Shown here: piece after piece, positions 33,743 to 42,134 of the stretch
Position numbering within the stretch: position 1 is the stretch's first letter
How the letters are laid out: each line of letters starts with the position of its first letter
Notes under the pieces: generated by a model
Told to the model about the DNA's origin: nothing
Seen by the model: only the letters and a program-made list of their open reading frames with translations
Databases searched by the model: none
Assembly (NCBI RefSeq): GCF_036330325.1
Contig: NZ_JAZDRO010000001.1
Coordinates: 186,001-250,000, forward strand
From: Hyphobacterium marinum
Lineage (GTDB): Bacteria; Pseudomonadota; Alphaproteobacteria; Caulobacterales; Maricaulaceae
DNA length: 64,000 nt
Reading direction: 5' to 3'
Translations under genes and position numbers: made by a program

Positions 33743-34759
33743 ATGCTCCGCCTGGCCGCCCTTGTCATTTTTGTGTTTGGGAACGTTGAAGCGGCTGCGC
33801 AGCAGTATGATTGGCAGGATTATCAATCCGAGCTGAGTTGGTCAGGAGAGCTTTCCTATACGATTTCGGACTTTGCGGATCAGCTTTCAGACCGTTGGCA
33901 AATTGCTCAGGAAGGGTACTTGCTGGAAGCTGGCGACATCACCGAAGCCGAGGCGAGCGCAACCATTGCAGATATCATCGAGCAACGTGAGCGCATGTAT
34001 GCGGAATTCACGGCTCAGATCGAGTTTCTGCTTGAGCAGGAACCGTCTACGGGAGACGCCCGGCTTGATTCAGGCATTGATGCCGTCGCATCTGCTAGCC
34101 GCATGTTTCTGGTGGAAGCCGAACAGGCTTTTGCCTTGGACGCTCGGATGGCCGAGCATTTTCGTTCCTTCCCCGAAGAACTTGAACGCCAAGACGCGGC
34201 GGCAAATTTGACCACGGCCCGCACTGCGGCGGATGTCTATCTCGCAAACAGTCGATTGTGGTTACTGTTCACCGATGATCAGCAGTTCCTACACAGGGGC
34301 CTCATCGCCGATATCGAGTTTACCGAATGCCAAAACCGGTTGAGGGCAATTGAAGCGGTCTTTCAGACAGGCAATGTTGAGCAAGTTCCTGTGCTTGCGT
34401 CGGAACTTCGCGATCATGCTGAACGGTTGAACCGCCTTTCTAGAAGCTATGGAAATTTCGCTTCCATGACGGCTACGCGTTGGCGGTCTGAGCTAAACGA
34501 AGACAATGACCGGCCAGATCAACATCAAGCCAGCATTGAACTCGCCGAAGCTTATGCCGAATTATTCGAAGCCTATGAGGCTACTGCGCCGCTTTTTATG
34601 TCGATGATGTCGATTAGCCGACAGGCAACGGGTCTCGACGAATTTCTGGGTCATATGGATGAGCCACAGGCGGAGTTCTTCGACGCCTTTCAGGCGATAT
34701 CCCGGACCAGTTCTGCTGTAGATGATGCCCAGGCTCGTCTTGATGCCTTCTACGAATAA
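33743..34759 (+). CDS. Secreted helical protein of unknown function
   Basis: 338 aa. Signal peptide (MLRLAALVIFVFGNVEAAAQ), then an almost wholly alpha-helical, acidic protein without cysteine-rich or catalytic motifs (for example ATIADIIEQRERMYAEFTAQ and HQASIELAEAYAELFEAYE). Codon use is less GC-rich than its neighbours. It sits between fzlA and queG and its end overlaps the queG start by 17 bp. Not recognised; it looks like a later insertion into an fzlA-queG pair. Confidence 0.75.
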   Translation: MLRLAALVIFVFGNVEAAAQQYDWQDYQSELSWSGELSYTISDFADQLSDRWQIAQEGYLLEAGDITEAEASATIADIIEQRERMYAEFTAQIEFLLEQEPSTGDARLDSGIDAVASASRMFLVEAEQAFALDARMAEHFRSFPEELERQDAAANLTTARTAADVYLANSRLWLLFTDDQQFLHRGLIADIEFTECQNRLRAIEAVFQTGNVEQVPVLASELRDHAERLNRLSRSYGNFASMTATRWRSELNEDNDRPDQHQASIELAEAYAELFEAYEATAPLFMSMMSISRQATGLDEFLGHMDEPQAEFFDAFQAISRTSSAVDDAQARLDAFYE

Positions 34760-35852
34760 GTCGGGCGTAATTTCACAAGCCCAAGCCCTCGGCTTTGACG
34801 CGGTGGGTGTGTGCCGGGCGGACGAGGCGTGGGCGGCGGGCGCGCGGCTGAAAGAATTCGTCGATCAGGGCCGGCATGGCGAAATGGGCTGGATGGAGAC
34901 AACGCTGGAGCGCCGCACCGCGCCGACCGCGATGTGGCCGGAGGCGAAATCGGCCATTGTGCTGGCGATGAATTACGGGCCGGACACAGACCCGCTTGCC
35001 GATCTGGAGCAGCGCTCCAGCGCCAATATTTCGGTCTATGCCCGCCACCGCGATTATCACGACCTGATCAAGAAACGCCTCAAAGCCCTCGCGCGCGACT
35101 TCGCGGCCGGGACGGGGGCTGAGGTGAAGGTCTTCGTCGATACCGCGCCGCTGATGGAAAAGCCGCTGGCGGAGAAGGCGGGGCTGGGGTGGCAGGGCAA
35201 GCACACCAATCTCGTCAGCCGCGATCTCGGGAGCTGGTTCTTCCTCGGCGTGATCCTGACCGATGCGGAGCTCGAACCCGATCTGCCCGAAGCCGACCAT
35301 TGCGGCTCCTGCCGGGCCTGTCTCGACATCTGCCCGACGAACGCCTTCCCCGCGCCTTATCAGCTCGATGCGCGGCGCTGCATCTCCTACCTCACGATCG
35401 AACATGCCGGGCCGATCCCGCCCGAATTCCGCGAGGCGATGGGCAACCGCATCTATGGCTGCGATGATTGTCTTGCCGTCTGTCCGTGGAACAAGTTTGC
35501 TGAAGAAGCTTCCGAAGCCATGCTGATCGCGCGCGAAGACCTGAAATCACCCGCCCTCGCCGATCTCGCCCGGCTGGATGATGCGGGCTTCCGTGCGCTT
35601 TTTTCCGGCTCGCCGATCAAGCGGATCAAGCGCGACCGTTTTGTCCGCAACGTCCTCATCGCCATCGGCAATTCGGACGATCCGGGACTGGTGGCGACCG
35701 CCGAGAACCTGACAAGAGACGACAGCGCGCTGGTGCGCGGCGCAGCGGTGTGGGCGCTGTCACGCCTTGATCCAGCCCGGTTCGCGGCACTGAAGACCGG
35801 CGCGCTGGAGGCCGAAACCGATCCCGACGTGAGGGCGGAATGGTCTCGCTAG
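34743..35852 (+). CDS. queG: Epoxyqueuosine reductase
   Basis: 369 aa. Last step of queuosine synthesis: reduces epoxyqueuosine in tRNA to queuosine using cobalamin and two [4Fe-4S] clusters. The cluster cysteines are in CGSCRACLDICPTNAF and YGCDDCLAVCPWNKF. The Asp proton donor region (VFVDTAPLMEKPLAEKAGLGWQGKHTN) is conserved, and a C-terminal HEAT-like region (SALVRGAAVWALSRL) binds tRNA. The ATG at 34743 is chosen over 34722 from family length. Confidence 0.95.
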   Translation: MPSTNKSGVISQAQALGFDAVGVCRADEAWAAGARLKEFVDQGRHGEMGWMETTLERRTAPTAMWPEAKSAIVLAMNYGPDTDPLADLEQRSSANISVYARHRDYHDLIKKRLKALARDFAAGTGAEVKVFVDTAPLMEKPLAEKAGLGWQGKHTNLVSRDLGSWFFLGVILTDAELEPDLPEADHCGSCRACLDICPTNAFPAPYQLDARRCISYLTIEHAGPIPPEFREAMGNRIYGCDDCLAVCPWNKFAEEASEAMLIAREDLKSPALADLARLDDAGFRALFSGSPIKRIKRDRFVRNVLIAIGNSDDPGLVATAENLTRDDSALVRGAAVWALSRLDPARFAALKTGALEAETDPDVRAEWSR

Positions 35853-36595
35853 CCCGCCGCCTCAGCTATCTGCGGCGACGCGGTCCGCGGCGGCCCTGGC
35901 GCTCGCTGGGCTGGCTCACGCTGCGTCTGGCGCGCGGCGGCGCGCTGGCGGCGAGCGTCTTCATGCTCGGCTCTGTCCTGCTGGTCGATCTCGCGGGCAG
36001 TTTTGGCGTGCCGCCCTCCATCCTGATGGGCCAGCGCGCCCTGCAGGGTCAGGACGTGCGCCGCGAGGCGGTGAAGCTGACACGGATCAGCCCGCATCTC
36101 GTTCATGCCGTCATCGGCGCGGAGGATTCCCGCTTTTGCAGTCATGACGGGTTCGATACCGAGGCGATCCGCGAGGCGCTCGCCGATCTGCGCTCCGGCG
36201 CGCGGCGGCGCGGGGCCTCCACAATCAGCCAGCAGACGGCGAAGAATCTCTTCCTCTGGAATGGCGGCGGCTGGGTGCGCAAAGGCATGGAAGCCTGGTT
36301 CACCCTGCTCATCGAGACCGGCTGGCCGAAACGCCGGATCATGGAGGCTTATCTCAACATCGCCGAATGGGGCGACGGGCTCTTTGGGGCCGAAGCCGCT
36401 GCGCAGGCAAGGTTCGGCGTGTCCGCCGCCGATCTCAGCCCCCGGCAAGCGGCACTCCTCGCCGCGGTCCTGCCCAACCCGAACGAATGGCGTGTCGACC
36501 CGCCGGGCCAATACGTGGCGGGCCGGGCCGGAACGCTGGAAGCCCGCGCCGGCGTCGTCCGCCGCGAGGGCTTTGCGGGATGTGTGTATCCCTGA
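35840..36595 (+). CDS. mtgA: Monofunctional biosynthetic peptidoglycan transglycosylase
   Basis: 251 aa. One N-terminal membrane anchor (about 32-52), then a GT51 glycosyltransferase domain: AEDSRFCSHDGFD with the catalytic Glu, GASTISQQTAKNLFLW, and RIMEAYLNIAEWG. It polymerises lipid II into glycan strands. The start overlaps the queG stop by 13 bp, so the genes are coupled. Confidence 0.94.
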   Translation: MVSLARRLSYLRRRGPRRPWRSLGWLTLRLARGGALAASVFMLGSVLLVDLAGSFGVPPSILMGQRALQGQDVRREAVKLTRISPHLVHAVIGAEDSRFCSHDGFDTEAIREALADLRSGARRRGASTISQQTAKNLFLWNGGGWVRKGMEAWFTLLIETGWPKRRIMEAYLNIAEWGDGLFGAEAAAQARFGVSAADLSPRQAALLAAVLPNPNEWRVDPPGQYVAGRAGTLEARAGVVRREGFAGCVYP

Positions 36596-36600
36596 CACCT

Positions 36601-36692
36601 GTCATCCCGGACGGCGAAGCCGATCCGGGACCCGAAACCGGGAGTTTGACGTTCAAGGTCCCGGCTTGTCCCTTCGGGTCAGCCGGGATGAC
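36601..36692. repeat. 92-bp element bounded by inverted GTCATCCCGG / CCGGGATGAC
   Basis: The ends are perfect 10-bp inverted repeats; internal shorter palindromes (GATCCGGGACCCGAAACCGG, TTCGGGTCAGCC) would let the RNA fold into a branched hairpin. It starts 6 bp after the mtgA stop. Such GTCATCCCGG-ended elements are familiar dispersed repeats in alphaproteobacterial genomes. Confidence 0.75.
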
Positions 36693-36715
36693 AATAATAA
36701 GGGCGTGCGGGTGAA

Positions 36716-36880
36716 CACCCTCCTCTCCCTTGAGGGGAGAGGTGTCCGCGCAGCGGACGGAGAGGGTGGGATACGCAAAGGCTGGTATTCGTCCACCCCT
36801 TCCGTCTGACGCTTCGCGTCAGCCACCCCCGATCCAGTCGAGGGCAGGCCTTCCCCATCAAGGGGAAGGAGAAAGTGGTT
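36716..36880. repeat. Cluster of CTCCCTTGAGGGGAG-type palindromes
   Basis: Consecutive palindromes: CTCTCCCTTGAGGGGAGAG, GTCCGCGCAGCGGAC, CTGACGCTTCGCGTCAG and CTTCCCCATCAAGGGGAAG. The first shares its core with the trpF-trpB repeat (near 2413), and the third resembles the GTCAGCTTCGCTGAC part of the 27121-27235 repeat. Confidence 0.7.
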
Positions 36881-36886
36881 CTTTAA

Positions 36887-36954
36887 GCGTCATGCCCCGA
36901 TTTATTCGGGGCATCTCGAAAGAAAGATCCCCCGGACAAGCCGGCGGATGACGC
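36887..36954. repeat. 68-bp element bounded by inverted GCGTCAT / ATGACGC
   Basis: It contains the internal hairpin GCCCCGATTTATTCGGGGC. A further small palindrome CCCGGCGAATGCCGGG follows near 36970. These fill the rest of the 484-bp gap between the convergent mtgA and TPR genes, in which no coding sequence is evident. Confidence 0.65.
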
Positions 36955-37079
36955 GCTTAGTCTGTTTTCCCGGCGAATGCCGGGATCCAGAAAAGGACCG
37001 CTGGGCCCCGACTTCCGTCGGGAGAGGCAAGCTTGAGTAATCCACGCTTCTCCCCCTCACGGGGAAGGAGAAAAGGGCC

Positions 37080-37736
37080 CTAACCCCCGAGCCGCCGGGC
37101 TTCGAGGATGCGGCCCCGGATGACGAGTGTTTCGATATCAGCCGGGTCGAGCTCGCGCGCCCGGTTCATGTCGCTTTCCGCACCGTCGAGCCGTCCCAGT
37201 TCCAGCCGCGCTTCGGCACGGGTGCGCCACGCCTCGGCCAGACCGGCATTGTGCGAGATTGCCGCGGTTGCATCGGCTTCGGCAGCCGTCCACATCTCCT
37301 GGACCAGCGCGGCCCGGGCGCGGCCCATCCAGAGCGGGGCGGAATTCTCATTGAAGCTCAAGGCATTGGTATAGGCGCGCCGGGCCTCTTCGGGTGCATT
37401 GGCGAGCAGGAAGGCTTCACCGGCTTCGGCCAGCACGAGCACGCGCATGGCGTCGGTGCCGCCATCGGAGGCCATGCCCATGGCTTCCATGCGGCGGGCC
37501 CCTTCTTCTTCCTCGCCCAGTGTGACGAGCGCGCGGGCCTCGCAATGCAGGGCCGGCCAGCCGCCGCCGTCATATTTCCACGCCAGCGCGTCCTCATAGG
37601 CGTTTTCCGGATCGGTCTCGACGCGCTGCAGGCAGGCCTCGTAGCGCGCGCGCTCGACGGCCTCGTAGGACGAGGTCTGGGCTTCGGCGGCGGACGCGAT
37701 CAGTCCCAGGCCGGCGACAAACAGAAACACACGCAT
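37080..37736 (-). CDS. Secreted tetratricopeptide-repeat protein
   Basis: 218 aa. Signal peptide (MRVFLFVAGLGLIASAAEAQ), then TPR-like helices in the C-terminal half: AYTNALSFNENSAPLWMGRA, ADATAAISHNAGLAEAWRTR, SDMNRARELDPADIETLVIR. The N-terminal part has two cysteines (EACLQRV, LHCEARA) that could form a disulfide. It probably scaffolds periplasmic partners; none is identifiable. ATG at 37736 chosen at the signal peptide. Confidence 0.8.
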   Translation of the reverse strand: MRVFLFVAGLGLIASAAEAQTSSYEAVERARYEACLQRVETDPENAYEDALAWKYDGGGWPALHCEARALVTLGEEEEGARRMEAMGMASDGGTDAMRVLVLAEAGEAFLLANAPEEARRAYTNALSFNENSAPLWMGRARAALVQEMWTAAEADATAAISHNAGLAEAWRTRAEARLELGRLDGAESDMNRARELDPADIETLVIRGRILEARRLGG

Positions 37737-37935
37737 CGTACTCACACCCCTTAAAGGCCACACGCCTCTTGTCGCTTCAGAGATTAGGGGGGCGGAGGCG
37801 AAGCGTCCACGCCGCGCACCCGCACACCTGCATTTGTCGGTCCGGTGGGTTGAAAAAGCGACAGGGCTGCGCTTGCCCGCGCACGCCGCAGAAGGATAGA
37901 CAGGGCGGTATATCCAAGAGGGAAGACCGCGCGCG

Positions 37936-38229
37936 ATGCCTTATCCGATCTACTGGCTGATCACGAACATTCTCAGCCTCTACCAGCTCATCATCTTTAT
38001 CTGGGTGATCCTCAGCTGGCTCGTCGCCTTCAATGTGATCAATCCCTACAACCAGATCGTCAGCGGCATCATCCGCGGCACCGGGGCGCTGGTCGAGCCT
38101 GGCCTGCGGCCGATCCGGCGCATCCTGCCGGCACTGGGCGGCATGGATTTCTCGCCGATCGTGTTGCTCCTTCTGATCCAGTTCCTGAAAGTCCTGGTGC
38201 AGTGGATCTATCTGCGCGCCGGTTTCTGA
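37936..38229 (+). CDS. YggT family membrane protein
   Basis: 97 aa with two to three membrane helices: YPIYWLITNILSLYQLIIFI and VILSWLVAFNVI, then EPGLRPIRRILPALGGMDFSPI, the YggT hallmark, and a final hydrophobic helix. Role not firmly established; linked in other bacteria to membrane and division processes. It is followed after 7 bp by the DUF167 gene, a common pairing. Confidence 0.93.
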   Translation: MPYPIYWLITNILSLYQLIIFIWVILSWLVAFNVINPYNQIVSGIIRGTGALVEPGLRPIRRILPALGGMDFSPIVLLLLIQFLKVLVQWIYLRAGF

Positions 38230-38236
38230 CGCGAGG

Positions 38237-38548
38237 ATGGGCTGGCTCCGGTCTGATGGCTCCGGCCTTCTGATCCGTGTCCGGCTGACGCCCAAATCCG
38301 CCAGCGACCGGATCGAGGGTGTGGAATCCGGCGCGGATGGCACCGCCTGGCTGAAAGCCCGGGTCCGTGCCCTGCCCGCAGACGGGGCGGCCAATGCCGC
38401 CCTTCTCAAGCTTCTGGCCAAGGCAATCGGCGTGCCGAAATCGGCGCTCGGGCTTGCCAGCGGCGCGACGGCGCGTATCAAGACCGTTCGGGTGGACGCA
38501 GACCTCGCGCCGGACACGGTGCGGGCGAGACTGGAAAGCGGGGGCTGA
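38237..38548 (+). CDS. DUF167 (YggU) family protein
   Basis: 103 aa. VRLTPKSASDRIEGVESG, LKARVRALPADGAANAALLKLLAKAIGVPKS and ATARIKTVRVD are the DUF167 pattern. Function unknown. It lies between yggT-like and folD with 7- and 1-bp gaps, so the three form one transcription unit. Confidence 0.94.
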   Translation: MGWLRSDGSGLLIRVRLTPKSASDRIEGVESGADGTAWLKARVRALPADGAANAALLKLLAKAIGVPKSALGLASGATARIKTVRVDADLAPDTVRARLESGG

Positions 38549-38549
38549 G

Positions 38550-39446
38550 ATGGCGGCGGAGCTGATCGACGGCAAGAAGACGGCGGAACTGATCGACGCC
38601 AAGGCGGGCGAGGCCGCCGGGGCCATCGCGCGGATCATCGGGCGCAAGCCGGGCCTGGCCGTGGTGCTGATCGGCGACGATCCGGCCAGTGATGTCTATG
38701 TCCGCAACAAGGTGAAACGCGCCACCGCCGCCGGGCTCCACTCGGTGGAAATCCGCAAACCCGCCAGCCTGACGACTGACGAGGCGCTGGCCATTGTCGA
38801 CCGGCTCAATGCCGACCCGGCCATCGACGGGATCCTCGTCCAGATGCCGCTGCCCGACCATATCGACACCAATGCCGTGATCGGGCGGATTGACCCGGAC
38901 AAGGATGTCGACGGGCTGACCCCGGTCAGCGCCGGACGCCTGCTGCTGGGTGAGCGGGGCCTGCGTCCCTGCACGCCGGCGGGATGCGTCCTACTCGCCG
39001 AACGGGCCGTCGGTGATCTGACCGGAAAGTATGTCGTCGTCGTCGGCCGCTCCATCCTGGTCGGAAAGCCTGCCGCGCTATTGTTCCTGGAAAAGAATGC
39101 GACCGTCACGCTCGCCCATTCGCGCACAAAGGACCTGCCGGCGCTGTGCCGCCAGGCCGATATTCTCGTGGCAGCCGTCGGGCGGCCCGGCCTCGTCAAG
39201 GGCGACTGGGTCAAGCCGGGGGCCTGCGTCATCGATGTCGGCATCAACCGGATCGACGCGCCCGAACGCGGCGCGGGCAAGACGCGCCTGGTTGGCGACG
39301 TTGACTTTGACGCGGCGAAGGAGACGGCCGGATCGATCACGCCGGTCCCGGGCGGGGTCGGTCCGATGACGATTGCCATGCTGCTGGTCAATACCGTGAC
39401 AGCGGCCTCGCACCGTGAAGGGCTCGAAGCGCCGGGCCAATTGTAA
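38550..39446 (+). CDS. folD: Bifunctional methylenetetrahydrofolate dehydrogenase/cyclohydrolase
   Basis: 298 aa. Interconverts 5,10-methylene-, methenyl- and 10-formyl-tetrahydrofolate with NADP. Catalytic Lys in DVYVRNKVKRA, VQMPLPDHID, NADP site VVVVGRSILVGKPAALL and C-terminal SITPVPGGVGPMTIAMLL. The ATG at 38550 is set by the N-terminus MAAELIDGKKTAELI; upstream in-frame codons lie in the DUF167 gene. Confidence 0.97.
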   Translation: MAAELIDGKKTAELIDAKAGEAAGAIARIIGRKPGLAVVLIGDDPASDVYVRNKVKRATAAGLHSVEIRKPASLTTDEALAIVDRLNADPAIDGILVQMPLPDHIDTNAVIGRIDPDKDVDGLTPVSAGRLLLGERGLRPCTPAGCVLLAERAVGDLTGKYVVVVGRSILVGKPAALLFLEKNATVTLAHSRTKDLPALCRQADILVAAVGRPGLVKGDWVKPGACVIDVGINRIDAPERGAGKTRLVGDVDFDAAKETAGSITPVPGGVGPMTIAMLLVNTVTAASHREGLEAPGQL

Positions 39447-39512
39447 CGACCAGTTAAGAAAGCAGGTCTATCTCCGGAAGGGCGAGCCCATTGCCGCCGA
39501 AGGGGACAGGCC

Positions 39513-39932
39513 ATGACCATACCGACCCAGCTTCGCGTCCTGCATGTCGAGGACGATTTCGCTGACGCGCTTCTGGTTCAGAATGCGGTCTGCGAAGCCG
39601 GCGATTTCGACATTTCCTTTGAAGTGGCTCGGACGCTGCGCGAAGCCAAGCGCAAGCTGAAAAGCGGGAGCTTTGACCTGGTTCTGCTCGATCTGCGCCT
39701 GCCCGATTCGGCAAAGCCGCGCGAGACCTATGACCTGGTCGTGGACTGCTGCGGCGATACGCCGGTTCTGGTTCTGTCCGGATCAATGCGTGTGGACGGT
39801 TTCGTCCTGCCCGACCATGTCGCGGCGCTGGACAAGAACCAGCATCTGTGCGGCATGGGCGATACGGCCCCGGTCCACCTTGCCGGCATGATCCGCAACA
39901 CCGCCGAGTCCAATAACGTTGAAGCCATCTGA
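39513..39932 (+). CDS. Stand-alone response-regulator receiver domain
   Basis: 139 aa. Receiver fold with the acidic pair in LHVEDDFADAL, phospho-acceptor Asp in VLLDLRLPDS, the Ser/Thr switch in VLVLSGSM and Lys in ALDKNQH. The last 30 residues are a divergent alpha5. There is no output domain and no kinase nearby. CheY-like adaptor or part of a phosphorelay are both possible. It stands between folD and the CelD-like cluster. Confidence 0.85.
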   Translation: MTIPTQLRVLHVEDDFADALLVQNAVCEAGDFDISFEVARTLREAKRKLKSGSFDLVLLDLRLPDSAKPRETYDLVVDCCGDTPVLVLSGSMRVDGFVLPDHVAALDKNQHLCGMGDTAPVHLAGMIRNTAESNNVEAI

Positions 39933-40009
39933 CCTCTTCGCCTGACACCACCATCGTGGCGTGAATCTTGCGTTCTGTCCCGGACAAGGGTCCGTGGAGG
40001 GACGAGTTG

Positions 40010-41158
40010 ATGTATCGCTGCGAGGTCGTTCACCCAGGCGAACTGGACGCAGAAACGCGCAAGGCGTGGAGCGCGCTGACCGCGTCCGCCGAATTCGGCT
40101 CGGCCCTGCTTCATCCCGACTTTGCCTGTGCCGTGGGCCAGGTTCGCGCCGATGCCCGCGTCGCGCTTTACCGGCAGAATGGGCGTCTGGAAGCCGTGCT
40201 CGCCTACCATGCCCGGCCCGGAGGCCTTGCCCGTCCCCTGGCTGCGCCCTTCAGTGATCTGCAGGCCTTCGTCTGTGCGCCGGGATGTACGATGTCCGGG
40301 GCCGAGGCGCTGCACCTGGCCGGTCTGCGGGCGTATCGTTTTGACGCGCTGACCGACCCGCGCCGCCGGTTTGGCGGCGTCACGGCGCGCGGTCATGTGC
40401 ATGCCATTATACCGGGACCGGACATCAATGCCTTCCTGGAAGGCCTGCGCGCGGCCAACCCGAAACGTTTCAAGAATCACCGGCGCCTGGCCCGTCAGAT
40501 GGAACTGCAACGCGGTGCGCTCGACCTTATTACCGACGACCACGACCCGCGCCATTTCGACCAGCTTCTGGAGTGGAAACACACCCAGTTTGCGCGGACC
40601 GGCCGGCATGACGTTCTCAAACCGGCCTGGGCAGGCAAGCTGATGACGGGCCTGTTCAATGGCGGAACCGGCGAGGCGCGCGGGCTGATGGTCAGCCTGA
40701 AAGCCGGCGGCCGGATGGTCGCAGGCCTGTTCGGCGTGCGCACGGGTGACCGGTACAATCCCTGGGTCGCCGCCTATGATCCCGTTTATGCGCCGTGGTC
40801 CCCCGGACAAACGCTGTTGCATGGTCTTGTCGAAGCCATGCCCGCTCTCGGGCTGAAACGCTGCGACCTCGGCGCCGGTCACGGCCACTACAAGAAATAC
40901 TATGCCAATGCCGCGATTCCGGTCGTGGCCGGGCTGGAAACCGCGCCCGGTGCCGCGCGCCGGGCCACCGGTCTGCGCACGATGCTGTGGACAGCGGGCG
41001 AGCATTTTCCGCTCACCGGTCTGGCGGCACGGACTGCCAGCCTGCATCGCCGGTTTGACCAGATTTCCGCCGCCGATCTCGATTTTCCCGGCCGCATTGC
41101 GGGCACGCTCCGTGCGTTTTCCGCTCCGCGCCATGGTCCGCAGGAGAGCGCCGCATGA
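40010..41158 (+). CDS. CelD/BcsL-like GNAT protein (first copy)
   Basis: 382 aa. It has the double-GNAT layout of the CelD (Acetyltransf_6) group: N-terminal GSALLHPDFACAVGQVRADA, RRFKNHRRLARQMEL-type basic region (PKRFKNHRRLARQ), LLEWKHTQFARTGRHDVLKPAW, and C-terminal ARGLMVSLKAGGRMVAGLFG with YDPVYAPWSPGQTLLHGLVE. Family members are associated with cellulose or exopolysaccharide loci and with aminoacyl-type transfers. The ATG at 40010 follows GGAGG. It overlaps the next gene by 4 bp. Confidence 0.85.
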   Translation: MYRCEVVHPGELDAETRKAWSALTASAEFGSALLHPDFACAVGQVRADARVALYRQNGRLEAVLAYHARPGGLARPLAAPFSDLQAFVCAPGCTMSGAEALHLAGLRAYRFDALTDPRRRFGGVTARGHVHAIIPGPDINAFLEGLRAANPKRFKNHRRLARQMELQRGALDLITDDHDPRHFDQLLEWKHTQFARTGRHDVLKPAWAGKLMTGLFNGGTGEARGLMVSLKAGGRMVAGLFGVRTGDRYNPWVAAYDPVYAPWSPGQTLLHGLVEAMPALGLKRCDLGAGHGHYKKYYANAAIPVVAGLETAPGAARRATGLRTMLWTAGEHFPLTGLAARTASLHRRFDQISAADLDFPGRIAGTLRAFSAPRHGPQESAA

Positions 41159-42084
41159 GCCCCGATGTCTCGATCATCATCCCGACTTTCCGCCGCCCCG
41201 GAGGTTTGTCGAAAGCGGCCTACAGCGTCATCGGCCAGGCCAATCCGTGCGGGCTGTCGCTGGAACTCCTGATCGTCGACAATGACCCTGCGGGCTCGGC
41301 CCGCGAGCGCAGTCAGGCCATCGCCGCAGATGCGCCCTTCCCGGTCCACTATGTCCACATGCCCGAACCCGGTGTCGCCAATGCGCGCAATGCCGGCGTG
41401 GCCGCCTCCTCGGCTCCGCTCATTGCGTTTCTTGATGATGACGAGGAAGCCCCCCGGACCTGGCTTTGTGAGCTGGTCGGGGCGCAGCGTTTTCACGGCG
41501 CGGACGCGGTGTTCGGGCCCGTTCGTGCCCGCGTGCCGGAGGATGTGCGCGCCCACCGAGACTATTACGCGGAATTCTTCTCCCGCTTCGGGCCTGAGGA
41601 AAGTGGGCCGATTGCGGACTATTATGGCTGCGGCAACTCTCTCGTCCGCCGCGCCGCCCTGCCGAACGCCGAGGCCCCGTTCGCGGTGGAACGCAATGCC
41701 ATTGGCGGTGAGGACGACCTCCTCTTCGGCCAGATGAAAGCGGCTCATGCGCGCTTTGTCTGGTGCGAGGAAGCCTGGGTGTGGGAAGACCCGTCCCTGT
41801 CGCGCGCCAGCCTGAAATACACGCTGCGCCGCGCCTTCGCCTATGGCCAGGGCCCCAGCGCGGCCTGCGCCTCGTCGCGCCCGGCCAATCCGCTCGGCGT
41901 CGTTTTCTGGATGCTGGTCGGAGCTGCGCAGTTCGCCATCTACGGGATCGCCGCCCTGGCGCTGTGGCTGGTCCGCGCACCGCGCCGGGCCCGCATGCTC
42001 GACAAGGCTATGCGCGGTCTGGGCAAGGTTTTCTGGGGCGGTCCGTTCTCGCAGCAATTCTATGGCATCCACAGTACCAACTGA
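41155..42084 (+). CDS. Family 2 glycosyltransferase
   Basis: 309 aa. GT-A fold: DVSIIIPTFRRPGGLSKAAYS, ELLIVDNDPAGSA, PGVANARNAGVAASSAPLIA and the metal/nucleotide-sugar FLDDDEE. YYGCGNSLVRR and IGGEDDLLFGQM hold the acceptor-site ED motif. A hydrophobic segment (about 246-272) near the C-terminus probably attaches it to the membrane. It is coupled to the CelD-like gene before it by a 4-bp overlap. Confidence 0.92.
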   Translation: MSPDVSIIIPTFRRPGGLSKAAYSVIGQANPCGLSLELLIVDNDPAGSARERSQAIAADAPFPVHYVHMPEPGVANARNAGVAASSAPLIAFLDDDEEAPRTWLCELVGAQRFHGADAVFGPVRARVPEDVRAHRDYYAEFFSRFGPEESGPIADYYGCGNSLVRRAALPNAEAPFAVERNAIGGEDDLLFGQMKAAHARFVWCEEAWVWEDPSLSRASLKYTLRRAFAYGQGPSAACASSRPANPLGVVFWMLVGAAQFAIYGIAALALWLVRAPRRARMLDKAMRGLGKVFWGGPFSQQFYGIHSTN

Positions 42085-42134
42085 TTTGATAGCTGGCCCG
42101 GATGGTGCAACGCATGCCGGGGAGGCCGCCGCTG

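Noticed and set aside
36601..37079. CRISPR array in the repeat-rich gap
   Set aside because: The repeats are of several unrelated palindromic types with no constant repeat-spacer period and no cas genes nearby.
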